The notes under the pieces are model-generated. The model worked only from the letters and a program-made list of their open reading frames with translations. It was not told the DNA's origin and searched no databases. This document shows, one piece after another, positions 1-6,454 of a DNA stretch of 8,793 bases (position 1 is the stretch's first letter; the number at the start of each line of letters is the position of its first letter). The position numbers and the translations under genes are program-made. This stretch comes from Gemmatimonadota bacterium (lineage in GTDB: Bacteria; Gemmatimonadota; Gemmatimonadetes; Gemmatimonadales; GWC2-71-9), in assembly GCA_003220855.1 (NCBI GenBank), contig QHTP01000093.1:1-8793 (forward strand), read 5' to 3'.

Positions 1-289
1 AGAGATAGGCGTGGAAGTCACCGAACCCGGTGTCGCCACCACCCGCGATTTCGCCGGTGTCGTTGATGTCGTTCGCCGAGGTGCTCACGCCCATGAGCGG
101 CTTCAAGTCGACGATCCCCAGGGTCTCTTCCCAGAGGAACGCCCGGGTGCGGCCCTGAGCGTCGCGGCTCGTGCCCACGACCTGACCGCGGCGGTTCACG
201 GCCTTCGCCTGGCTCACGGCACCGCCCAGTGTGCCGAGGTCCCGGATGGAGACGGGGACTAGCGCCGCCCGAGCTCTCGGCTGGCCCAC
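1..289 (-). CDS. HAF-repeat protein, N-terminal part (runs off left edge)
   Basis: Reading leftward from about 289, the frame encodes a DLGTLGG motif, then AVNRRGQVVGTS and RAFLWEE, and about 30 residues later NDINDTGEIAGGG and FHAYL. This is the pattern of HAF repeats (DLGTLGG, then alternating N-x-x-GQVVG and HAFLW blocks), which occur in bacterial secreted or surface proteins and may form beta-propeller-like blades. At least one full repeat and part of a second are visible; the C-terminus is outside the window. No ATG is available. The best start I see is GTG at 289-287, preceded by a weak GAGGCGGG, which would overlap the end of the upstream gene by 31 nt. From that start there is no signal peptide, which is odd for this family, so the N-terminus may be truncated, frameshifted relative to the upstream gene, or begin elsewhere. 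The family call comes from motif recognition; the cellular role is unknown. Confidence 0.6.
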   Translation of the reverse strand, partial: MGQPRARAALVPVSIRDLGTLGGAVSQAKAVNRRGQVVGTSRDAQGRTRAFLWEETLGIVDLKPLMGVSTSANDINDTGEIAGGGDTGFGDFHAYL

Positions 290-549
290 AGTCCCGCCTC
301 GACCGCCGTTTCCGGCGTCGGACCATCGAACCGGCGCACCAGGATGGCCGCGTGACCGGCGCGCTCGACGGCGACGAGGTGCAGGATCGAGACCTGGCCC
401 TCGGTGGGGCTGTACTTGAGCCGCAGCTGGGCGCCCCCCGCTTCTCCGGCCGAGCCGAGCCGGATCCCCGGCTCCGCGCGCCTGTTGTAGTCGTCGACCC
501 ACGCCTGGAGTACGTCCATCGCGTCCTTCTGCGGCGCCAGCTCGGTCAT
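259..549 (-). CDS. Hypothetical 96-aa protein coupled to the Mrr-like gene
   Basis: This is a small soluble protein of 96 residues with no family I recognise. It starts MTELAPQKDAMDVLQAWVDD and ends ELGRR before a TAG stop. The middle looks like a beta-rich stretch (AQLRLKY, VSILHLVAVE, HAAILVRR) between a helical N-terminus and a helical C-terminus (TPETAVEAGLWASREL). There are no cysteines, membrane segments or signal peptide. Its ATG overlaps the TGA of the upstream gene in an ATGA arrangement, which implies translational coupling and joint function with that product; a GAAGGAAAGG purine tract lies just upstream. It is probably real because the overlap, ribosome binding site and protein composition are all sensible, but the function is unknown. 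Confidence 0.6.
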   Translation of the reverse strand: MTELAPQKDAMDVLQAWVDDYNRRAEPGIRLGSAGEAGGAQLRLKYSPTEGQVSILHLVAVERAGHAAILVRRFDGPTPETAVEAGLWASRELGRR

Positions 550-1088
550 CCGACGTGCCTTTCCTTCATGGAGTGCAAGATCTGATCACCCTGGCCGGGC
601 TCGAGCAGGTGATATCGTGGCTGGCCGAGCGGATCGCGTTTCACCATCTGGGCGCAGTACGCGGGGAGCCAAGCGGGGTAGTGCCCCGGCGGGCCCCAGC
701 CGCTCGTATCGAACGCGCTGCGACCGTCGGTGACCCGGAGGAGGGCGAGGTCGCCGTCCAGCGCAGCGGCCAGAGCCTCGGGATCGAAGTCGGCGGCGCC
801 GAACAGCAGTCCCGCCTCGGCCCCCGCCTCCTTGACGTGATCGCGCAGCGACTCCACGGCGGCGCGACCGATCGGCGCCTGCTGGCGCAGGCAGGCGATG
901 AGGGCCTGGGGCCGCCACGTGGCTGCACCGAGGACACCTTTGAGCTCGAGGAGATAGCCCCGCTCCGGCTCGGGCAGCGTGGCGCGGCGATGGATGCGGA
1001 GCTCGGCGACGTCGAGCCCGACTTTGCGCAGCTCACGCACAACCAGAATCTCGAAGTGCTGCGGCGTGAGCTCCGGCAGCTCGGGCAT
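546..1088 (-). CDS. Probable Mrr-like (restriction-endonuclease-fold) protein, possibly catalytically degenerate
   Basis: This is a 180-aa soluble protein. The start at 1088 is chosen over an upstream ATG at 1217 because an AGGAGGG ribosome binding site sits 7 nt before it, and the extra 43 residues of the longer form are Arg-rich and look untranslated. Residues 8-26 (TPQHFEILVVRELRKVGLD) resemble the first helix and strand of Mrr-type domains. Residues 63-80 (LIACLRQQAPIGRAAVES) sit where Mrr proteins have a QCK(R) strand followed by V-G-x-x-x-V. Residues 85-122 (a V-K-E-A-G helix, a GLLFGA strand, FDPEA, then LALLRVTDG) match the rest of that fold, including the 'ft..A' and 'I.LiDG' landmarks. 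The catalytic lysine of the QxK motif appears replaced; an ELK triplet at 48-50 might substitute. The family assignment is inferred from pattern, not a search. The gene is coupled to the 96-aa gene downstream. Confidence 0.5.
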   Translation of the reverse strand: MPELPELTPQHFEILVVRELRKVGLDVAELRIHRRATLPEPERGYLLELKGVLGAATWRPQALIACLRQQAPIGRAAVESLRDHVKEAGAEAGLLFGAADFDPEALAAALDGDLALLRVTDGRSAFDTSGWGPPGHYPAWLPAYCAQMVKRDPLGQPRYHLLEPGQGDQILHSMKERHVG

Positions 1089-1095
1089 CGCTCGA

Positions 1096-1102
1096 CCCTC
1101 CT
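1096..1102 (-). promoter_or_regulatory. Ribosome binding site of the Mrr-like gene
   Basis: On the minus strand the sequence is AGGAGGG with a 7-nt spacer to the ATG at 1088. It is a near-consensus Shine-Dalgarno and decides the start of the 180-aa protein against the longer alternative beginning at 1217. Confidence 0.7.
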
Positions 1103-1175
1103 GAAGCGGAGAACTGCGGACTCTACGCTGACCCGCCGGGGATCGCCAGGTCCGCCGAAAATAACCACGGCTCGG

Positions 1176-1197
1176 GGGGTTGCGCGCTCCCAACCCC
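1176..1197. repeat. 7-bp perfect inverted repeat with 8-nt spacer, candidate operator
   Basis: GGGGTTG at 1176-1182 is the exact reverse complement of CAACCCC at 1191-1197, with an 8-nt spacer. It covers the candidate -35 of the formate dehydrogenase promoter and ends 5 bp before the candidate -10, a position typical of a repressor or activator operator. It does not resemble the FNR/CRP consensus, and I do not recognise the binding protein. In GC-rich DNA a 7-bp match can arise by chance. Confidence 0.3.
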
Positions 1198-1257
1198 GTC
1201 CCTATATCATCGGGCAATCGGTGACGAAGCTTCGCGCACCCACCTCATCTCGAGCGC

Positions 1258-1264
1258 GGAGGAG
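1258..1264 (+). promoter_or_regulatory. Ribosome binding site of the formate dehydrogenase alpha gene
   Basis: GGAGGAG ends 3 nt before the ATG at 1268, with its GGAGG core 5 nt away. It supports that start, which is also the one that places the twin-arginine signal directly at the N-terminus. Confidence 0.65.
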
Positions 1265-1267
1265 CGT

Positions 1268-4200
1268 ATGCTGGTCGGTCGACGGGATTTTCTGCGCCTC
1301 ACCGCCAGCGCCGGAGCGGGCACGGCCATCGGCGGGCTGGTCGGGCTCGGCGTGACGCTGGCGCCGGCCGTGGCACGGGCGCAGGAGCTGCGGATCAAAG
1401 ACGCCAAGACGACGCCGAGCATCTGCCCGTTCTGTTCGGTCGGGTGCGCGACCCTCATTCACACCGTCGACGGCAAGATCGTCAACATCGAAGGCGATCC
1501 GCGCAGCCCGCACAACGAGGGCACGCTCTGCCCCAAGGGCGCCGCGATCTATCAGCTCCACGTGAACCCCAACCGCGCCACCACGGTGCTGCACCGCAAG
1601 CCAGGGGCGTCGGATTGGGAGGTCGTCGAGCTCGAGTGGGCGATGGACCGTGTGGGGGAGCTGATCAAGAAGACACGGGACGAGACGTTCATCGAGAAGC
1701 TCCCGAATGGGAAGCTCGTGAATATGACGCCGGCGGTGTTCGCGCTCGGTGGAGCGACGCTCGACAACGAGTTCAACCACGTGTGCCAGAAGTTCTGGCG
1801 TGGCCTCGGGGTCGTCGCCATCGAAAATCAGGCCAGGATATGACACAGCTCTAGCGTCCCCGGTCTGGGGACACGGTTCGGTCGCGGCGCGGCGACCCTG
1901 TATCCGCGCAATCTCGAGCACACCGACTGCTTCGTGATAATGGGCTCGAACATGGCGGAGTGCCATCCCGTGGCGTTCCGCTGGCCCATGAAAGCCAAGC
2001 TGAACGGCGCGAAGCTGGTCCACGTCGATCCCCGGTTCACCCGCACCAGCGCCGTGGCGGACCTGCACGTCCCGATCCGCGCAGGCTCGGACATCGCGTT
2101 CCTCGGCGGACTGATCAATTACGTCATCAACTCGAAGCGGTGGAACACGGACCCCTTCTTCAAGGAGTTCGCGGTCAACTACACCAACGCCGCGACGATC
2201 ATCAGCGACGACTTCAAAGACACCGAGGAGCTGGAGGGCGTCTTTTCAGGGTTGGTGAAGTTCTCGGAGCCGGCGTTCTGGCCCTACAACGGGCTCGAGG
2301 GTCGGTACGACAACGCCACGTGGCAGTACAAGCGCGGCCCAAGACCCGCGCCCGCCCGCGTCGAAATCACCCGCACCACTGCAGCGGCCGGGGCGATCAC
2401 GAAGGACTTGATCGCGAAGCGCGCCGGCCCGCCGTTCGACGACCTGGTGCGGTCACTTAAGCTCGGGCCGGCGGAGAAGGACCCCACGCTCCAGAACCCG
2501 CATTGCGTGTTCCAGATCCTGAAGCGGCACTTCGCCCGCTATACGCCGGAGATGGTGGAGCAGGTGTGCGGCTCGCCCAAGGAGAAGTTCATCAAGGTGG
2601 CCGAGATGCTGCTCGAGAGCTCGGGTCGCGACCGCAGCAGCGCGTTCGCGTACGCGGTCGCCTGGACGCAGCACATCGGGCGGCCCGGCGCGGGCGTGAT
2701 GGCGCTGCGCGGCCACGCCGCGATCCAGGGCTCGACCGATGTACCGACCCTGTACCACAGCATCCACGGGTACATGAACGCGCCGTCGGCGCTGCGGCCG
2801 CACGAGACGCTGCGCGACTACATGGCAGCCGAGACCACCCCCACGAGCTATTATGGCAACACGCCGAAGTTCCTGGTGTCGTACCTGAAGTCGATGTACG
2901 GCGCGGCCGCGACCACCGAGAACGATTTCGGCTACGACTGGCATCCGAAGATCCTGGGGGATCACTCCCACATCGCCAGCTTCGCGGCCATGGCCGACGG
3001 CAAGGTGAAGGGGATGTGCTGCGTCGGGCAGAACCCCGCCACCTCGCTCAACGGCGGGGCGACGCGGCAGGCGCTGCGCCAGCTCGACTGGCTGGTGGTG
3101 AAGGACAACTGGCTCACCGAGACCGCGACCCACTGGTATCTGGGCCCCGAGGTGAAGAAGGGCGAAGTGAAGATCGAGGACATCAAGACCGAAATCTTCT
3201 TCTTCCCCTCGACACAGATCGCCGAATACGACGGCAGCTTCACGAACACGCAGCGCATGCTGCAGTGGCACTCCTACGCCGCCAAGGCCCCGGGCGACTG
3301 CCGCACCGACAGCTGGTTCTACCACAACCTGGCCAAACGTCTGAAGAAGGCGTACGCCGGCTCCAAGCTGTCGCGCGACCAGGGATGGAACAACGTCTCG
3401 TGGGACTTCGATCCCGATGCGGGGGAGGAGCCGCTGTATCCGGGCGAGATCAGCGCGCGCAAAGTGCTGCGAGAGATCAACGGCTATCAGACGGCCGATC
3501 CGAAGCAGCATCTCAAAGGCTTCGCCGAGCTGAAGGACGACGGGTCGACCACGTGCGCGTCGTGGATCTACTGCGGCTGCTACCCCGCGTGGGATCAGAA
3601 CCTCACCGCGCGGCGCGAGCCCGATCCGCCCGGCGTGCCGGGCGCACATTTGAAGTGGGGCTGGGCGTGGCCCGCCAACCGGCGCGTCATGTACAATCGC
3701 GCGTCGGCCGATCTCAAGGGCAATCCCTGGAGCGAGCGCAAGCGCTGGATCTGGTGGGACCCGACCTTCGTCAACCCGCCCGACCCCAAGACCGGGAAGC
3801 CGGTGCCCAAGGGAAAGTGGGTCGGCTACGACGTGCCCGACTTCGGCGCGACCAAGGCCCCGGATGCGCAACCCAAGCCGGACGGCATCGGCCTCGACGC
3901 CCTGTCCGGCACGCAGCCGTTCATCATGCGGGCCGACGGCAGGGGCTGGCTGTTCGTGCCCGCCGGCCTCGTGGACGGCCCGCTGCCGACCCACTACGAG
4001 CCGCACGAGTCGCCCATCCAGAACCCGCTGTACAAGCAGCAGACCAGCCCCGTGCACAAGGTCTGGGCGCCGGGCAAGCCGTACAACAAGCTCGCGGTGG
4101 TGGGTGACCCGAAGTTCCCGTACGTGATCAGCACGTACAGGCTGACGGAGCACTATCTGGCGGGCGCGATGAGCCGCTGGCTGCCGTGGCTCGCCGAGCT

Positions 4201-4504
4201 GCAGCCCGAGCTGTTCATCGAGCTGGGCAAGGGACTCGCGCAAGAGAAGGGGATCAAGAACCTCGACTGGCTCGTCGTCTCGAGCCCCCGCGGCCACATC
4301 CGCGCCAAGGCCCTGGTCACCGACCGCATCGGCGTGATGCAGATCGCGGGCAAGCGGATTCACCACGTCGGCATGCCCTGGCACTGGGGCTGGATGGGGT
4401 TGAGCACGGGCGACGTCGTCAACGACCTCACGGCCTGGGTGGGCGATCCCAACGTGTCCATCCACGAAGGCAAGGCGTTCGTCTGCAACGTGGAGAAGGC
4501 GTGA
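1268..4504 (+). CDS. fdnG: Formate dehydrogenase-N/O type alpha (catalytic) subunit, selenocysteine-containing, Tat-exported
   Basis: This subunit oxidises formate to CO2 at a bis-molybdopterin (Mo or W) centre in the periplasm. The frame is 1078 aa if the in-frame TGA at 1841-1843 (codon 192) is read as selenocysteine. Both flanks are FDH: NQARI-Sec-HSSSVPGLG corresponds to the NQAR-Sec-H active site of E. coli FdnG (Sec196), and His193 is the conserved catalytic histidine. The Arg at about 600 (in ATRQAL) is a candidate for the conserved active-site Arg. Residues 5-10 (RRDFLR) followed by a hydrophobic stretch and an AQE cleavage region form a Tat signal. Cys53, 56, 60 and 88 (CPFC-x3-C, then LCPKG) bind one [4Fe-4S]. 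Residues 478-490 (MALRGHAAIQGST) are a pterin-binding loop, and YRLTEHYL marks the C-terminal molybdopterin dinucleotide-binding domain. It is about 60 residues longer than E. coli FdnG, partly from an extra Pro/Lys-rich loop near nt 3766-3813. One nt separates it from the beta gene. Confidence 0.96.
1841..1872 (+). promoter_or_regulatory. Selenocysteine codon (UGA) and bacterial SECIS hairpin
   Basis: TGA at 1841-1843 is followed 12 nt later by a perfect 6-bp stem, GTCCCC (1856-1861) and GGGGAC (1867-1872), closing a GGTCT pentaloop (1862-1866). The GGUCU loop and its 18-nt distance from the UGA are the same as I recall for the E. coli fdhF SECIS, where the loop G and U contact SelB. The codon after UGA is CAC (His), as in known selenocysteine formate dehydrogenases. 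The element directs insertion of selenocysteine by SelB and tRNA-Sec; those genes are not in the window and must be elsewhere in the genome. Confidence 0.93.
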
Positions 4505-4505
4505 T

Positions 4506-5309
4506 ATGGCCGAAGCCATGGGATTCTTCACGGACACCACGGTTTGCATCGGCTGCAAAGCGTGCGAGGTGGCATGCAAGGAATGGAACCAGCTCCCGGC
4601 CGAGAACGGTGGCGTACGCGAGCTCTCGGGCGACAGCTACGACAACACGCGCAAGCTCGACGGGATCCACTGGCGGCACGTGCGCTTCATCGAGCAGTTC
4701 AAGGGCCCCTACGACGGCCGCTGGCTGATGATGAGCGACGTGTGCAAGCACTGCGTCCAGGCAGGCTGCCTCGAGGTGTGTCCCACCGGCGCGATCGTCC
4801 GTACCCAGTTCGACACGGTGGTGATCCAGTCCGACGTGTGCAACGGGTGCCGGGCCTGCATCGCCGCGTGCCCGTTCGGCGTGATCGACATCAACCCGGT
4901 GTCTGGCACGGCCCAGAAGTGCACGCTGTGCTACGACCGGCTCCAGGTGGGGCTCGAGCCGGCATGCTCCAAGGCGTGCCCCACCGACTCGATCCAATTC
5001 GGGGCGATTGCCGAGCTGCGGACGCGGGCCGAGAAACGCGTCGCACAGCTCAAGTCACAGGGCGTCGCCGCGGAGCTCTACGGCGCCGACCCGGGCGGTC
5101 CCCTCGGCGGGCTCAACTCGTTCTACCTGCTCGTGGACAAGCCTGAGGTGTACGGGTTACCGCGCCACCCCGAGCTGCCTACGACGAATCTCGCCAAGAG
5201 CGGTGGCTTGTCCGTCGCGAGCGCGGCCGTGCTGGGACTGCTGGCCATCGTGGGCCTGCGCAAACGGCGCATGGACGAGCAGAGCCGGGGAGGAGGCGGC
5301 AATGTCTGA
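4506..5309 (+). CDS. fdnH: Formate dehydrogenase beta subunit, four [4Fe-4S] ferredoxin-type protein with C-terminal anchor
   Basis: This 267-aa electron-transfer subunit carries electrons from the catalytic subunit to the membrane subunit. Sixteen cysteines fall in four groups: 14/17/20/24, 80/83/88/92, 112/115/118/122 and 139/142/154/158, enough for four [4Fe-4S] clusters, as in FdnH/HybA-type proteins. Characteristic stretches are TTVCIGCKACEVACKEWN at the N-terminus and CNGCRACIAACPFG in the middle. Residues about 234-251 form a single hydrophobic helix followed by RKRR, a positive-inside anchor that places the clusters on the periplasmic side; export would be by co-transport with the Tat-targeted alpha subunit, since there is no signal peptide here. 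The ATG follows the alpha stop by one nt. A second ATG at codon 5 is a possible alternative start. The 3' end overlaps the next gene by 8 nt. Confidence 0.95.
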   Translation: MAEAMGFFTDTTVCIGCKACEVACKEWNQLPAENGGVRELSGDSYDNTRKLDGIHWRHVRFIEQFKGPYDGRWLMMSDVCKHCVQAGCLEVCPTGAIVRTQFDTVVIQSDVCNGCRACIAACPFGVIDINPVSGTAQKCTLCYDRLQVGLEPACSKACPTDSIQFGAIAELRTRAEKRVAQLKSQGVAAELYGADPGGPLGGLNSFYLLVDKPEVYGLPRHPELPTTNLAKSGGLSVASAAVLGLLAIVGLRKRRMDEQSRGGGGNV

Positions 5310-6213
5310 CACCTTCTTCAGCGGGGCGCCGCACTGGGCCTGGCTCATCATCCTGTACTTCTTCGTCGGCGGGATCGCCGGGGGCGGCTCCCTGCTCGCG
5401 GCGATCGTGGACTGGTTCGGCGCCCCGGAGGACCGACCCGTCGCCCGTACCGGCTACAACGTCGCCGCCGTGGGCGCCATCATCTCGGGCGCGCTGCTGA
5501 CGATCGATCTGGGCCGGCCGCTGCGATTCTGGCACATGCTGTTCCAGTCGGCGAACTTCCCAACGCTCATGTTCAAGGGATGGTCGCCCATTTCCTTCGG
5601 GGCCTGGGGGATTTTCTTGTTCGGCCTCTTCTCGGTCCTGACGGCCCTCGGGGGCATGGCCGAGGAGGGGCGGCTGCACAATCCGGCGCTGCGCGCGGTG
5701 GGCGGCGCGGTGCGGGGCACGCTGGCGAAGGTCGTCGGGGGCGTGGCCGGCCTGCTCGGCCTGTTCATCGCCGGCTACACGGGCGTGCTCCTCTCCGTGA
5801 CCAACCGTCCCATCTGGGCGGACGGCCCGTGGCTGGGCGCGTTGTTCCTCGCGTCGGGCGTGTCGACCGGGGCCGCCACGTTGATCCTGCTCGCGCCGGG
5901 GCGCGGGGCGACCGAGCAATCGCTCGCGCGACTGTCGGCGTTCGACACCAAGGCGCTCGTGGTCGAGCTCCTCGTACTCGTCCTGTTCGTGGCGTCCCTC
6001 GGCGCGGTGAACAGAGTCTGGCTCAGTTTCTGGGGACTGGTCCTGCTCGTGGGCGTGGGATTCGGGATCCTGGCTCCGCTTCGCATGCACGCCCAGCGCC
6101 GGTCGCTGGCCGGTGCCGCCAGGCTGGTGCTGCTCGGGGGCTTTCTGTTGCGGCTCGCCACGATATTTGCCTCCGAAGGGATCGAGCGCTACCGCGTGGC
6201 GGCGGGGATGTAA
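5302..6213 (+). CDS. nrfD: NrfD/PsrC-type membrane subunit of formate dehydrogenase
   Basis: This is a 303-aa integral membrane protein with about eight hydrophobic segments, beginning with HWAWLIILYFFVGGIAGG. The DLGRPLRFWHM motif after TM2 and the SPISFGAW motif opening TM3 are hallmarks of the NrfD/PsrC (polysulfide reductase membrane subunit) family. These proteins lack haem and pass electrons between a four-cluster ferredoxin subunit and the quinone pool. It therefore takes the place of the dihaem cytochrome b subunit FdnI in E. coli. The start at 5302 has an excellent ribosome binding site (GGGGAGGAGG, 5287-5296) and begins MSDTFFSGAPHW, typical of the family. The frame is open further upstream to about 5008, but that stretch is the out-of-frame shadow of the beta gene. 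It overlaps the beta gene by 8 nt, implying coupled translation and a stoichiometric complex. Confidence 0.92.
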   Translation: MSDTFFSGAPHWAWLIILYFFVGGIAGGGSLLAAIVDWFGAPEDRPVARTGYNVAAVGAIISGALLTIDLGRPLRFWHMLFQSANFPTLMFKGWSPISFGAWGIFLFGLFSVLTALGGMAEEGRLHNPALRAVGGAVRGTLAKVVGGVAGLLGLFIAGYTGVLLSVTNRPIWADGPWLGALFLASGVSTGAATLILLAPGRGATEQSLARLSAFDTKALVVELLVLVLFVASLGAVNRVWLSFWGLVLLVGVGFGILAPLRMHAQRRSLAGAARLVLLGGFLLRLATIFASEGIERYRVAAGM

Positions 6214-6214
6214 C

Positions 6215-6454
6215 GTGACGATCAAACATGCCTGGCACGCCTGCTGGTCCGCCGTCCTGTTGTCCGGCCTGGTGGGCTGCGCCAGCCCTGAGGCGAAGCG
6301 CGTGCGGGGGGGTGGGCCCGGTGCCGATCTGGGCAACCACGACGCCGTGACCCAATTGCACCAGGGCGCGAAGATGTATTATCGGACGCCCTGCCGCACG
6401 GTAAAGGTGAAATGCTCTGGCCCCATGCCCGTATTCGGCCCGCGCGGAACGTAG
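6215..6454 (+). CDS. Small putative lipoprotein in the formate dehydrogenase operon
   Basis: This predicted 79-aa protein starts at a GTG one nt after the NrfD stop. The N-terminus MTIKHAWHACWSAVLLSGLVGC has a positively charged region, a hydrophobic core and an LVGC lipobox with the acylated Cys at 22. The mature part is about 58 residues, begins ASPEAKR, has a Gly-rich RGGGPGADLGN segment, and near the end a Cys60-x6-Cys67 pair (CRTVKVKC) that could be oxidised or bind a metal or haem edge. It overlaps the start of fdhE by 43 nt in a different frame, so translation is probably coupled. I do not recognise a family. The position between the membrane subunit and fdhE suggests a periplasmic accessory to formate dehydrogenase, but that is inference. 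The signal and lipobox make it likely real. Confidence 0.6.
   Translation: MTIKHAWHACWSAVLLSGLVGCASPEAKRVRGGGPGADLGNHDAVTQLHQGAKMYYRTPCRTVKVKCSGPMPVFGPRGT

Larger units (their letters stand above)
1089..1267. promoter_or_regulatory. Divergent intergenic region with candidate promoter for the formate dehydrogenase operon
   Basis: This is the only substantial non-coding gap in the window and it lies between divergent genes, so both promoters should be here. For the rightward operon, TATATC at 1203-1208 (or the overlapping TATCAT at 1205-1210, five of six matches to TATAAT) is a plausible -10 element, and TTGCGC at 1180-1185 lies 17 bp upstream as a weak -35. This would give a leader of roughly 50 nt before the ATG at 1268. 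For the leftward genes only weak matches are visible (TAGAGT on the minus strand near 1118-1123). An inverted repeat overlaps the rightward -35 and is described separately. Promoter assignments are by eye. Confidence 0.35.

Noticed and set aside
1169..1183. Sigma-54 promoter (GG...GC) upstream of the formate dehydrogenase operon, as in E. coli fdhF
   Set aside because: The GG and GC dinucleotides are 11 nt apart rather than the strict 10, and the -24 block matches poorly.
1089..1217. N-terminal extension of the Mrr-like protein beginning at 1217
   Set aside because: The internal ATG at 1088 has a near-perfect AGGAGGG at ideal spacing, and the extension is Arg/Ser/Pro-rich and lies in the divergent promoter region.
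1841..1843. In-frame TGA read as a true stop, making the alpha subunit a pseudogene or two genes
   Set aside because: Codon position, following His, SECIS hairpin and uninterrupted family similarity on both sides all indicate selenocysteine.
2453..4579. Very long open frame on the minus strand (about 708 codons) antisense to the alpha gene
   Set aside because: It is the GC-rich codon-bias shadow of the alpha gene; its translation is Arg/Val/Ala/His-rich with no recognisable domain.
5179..6336. 385-codon minus-strand open frame opposite the beta and NrfD genes
   Set aside because: It has low-complexity Arg/Glu/Pro/Gln-rich composition and lies opposite genes with unmistakable family motifs.
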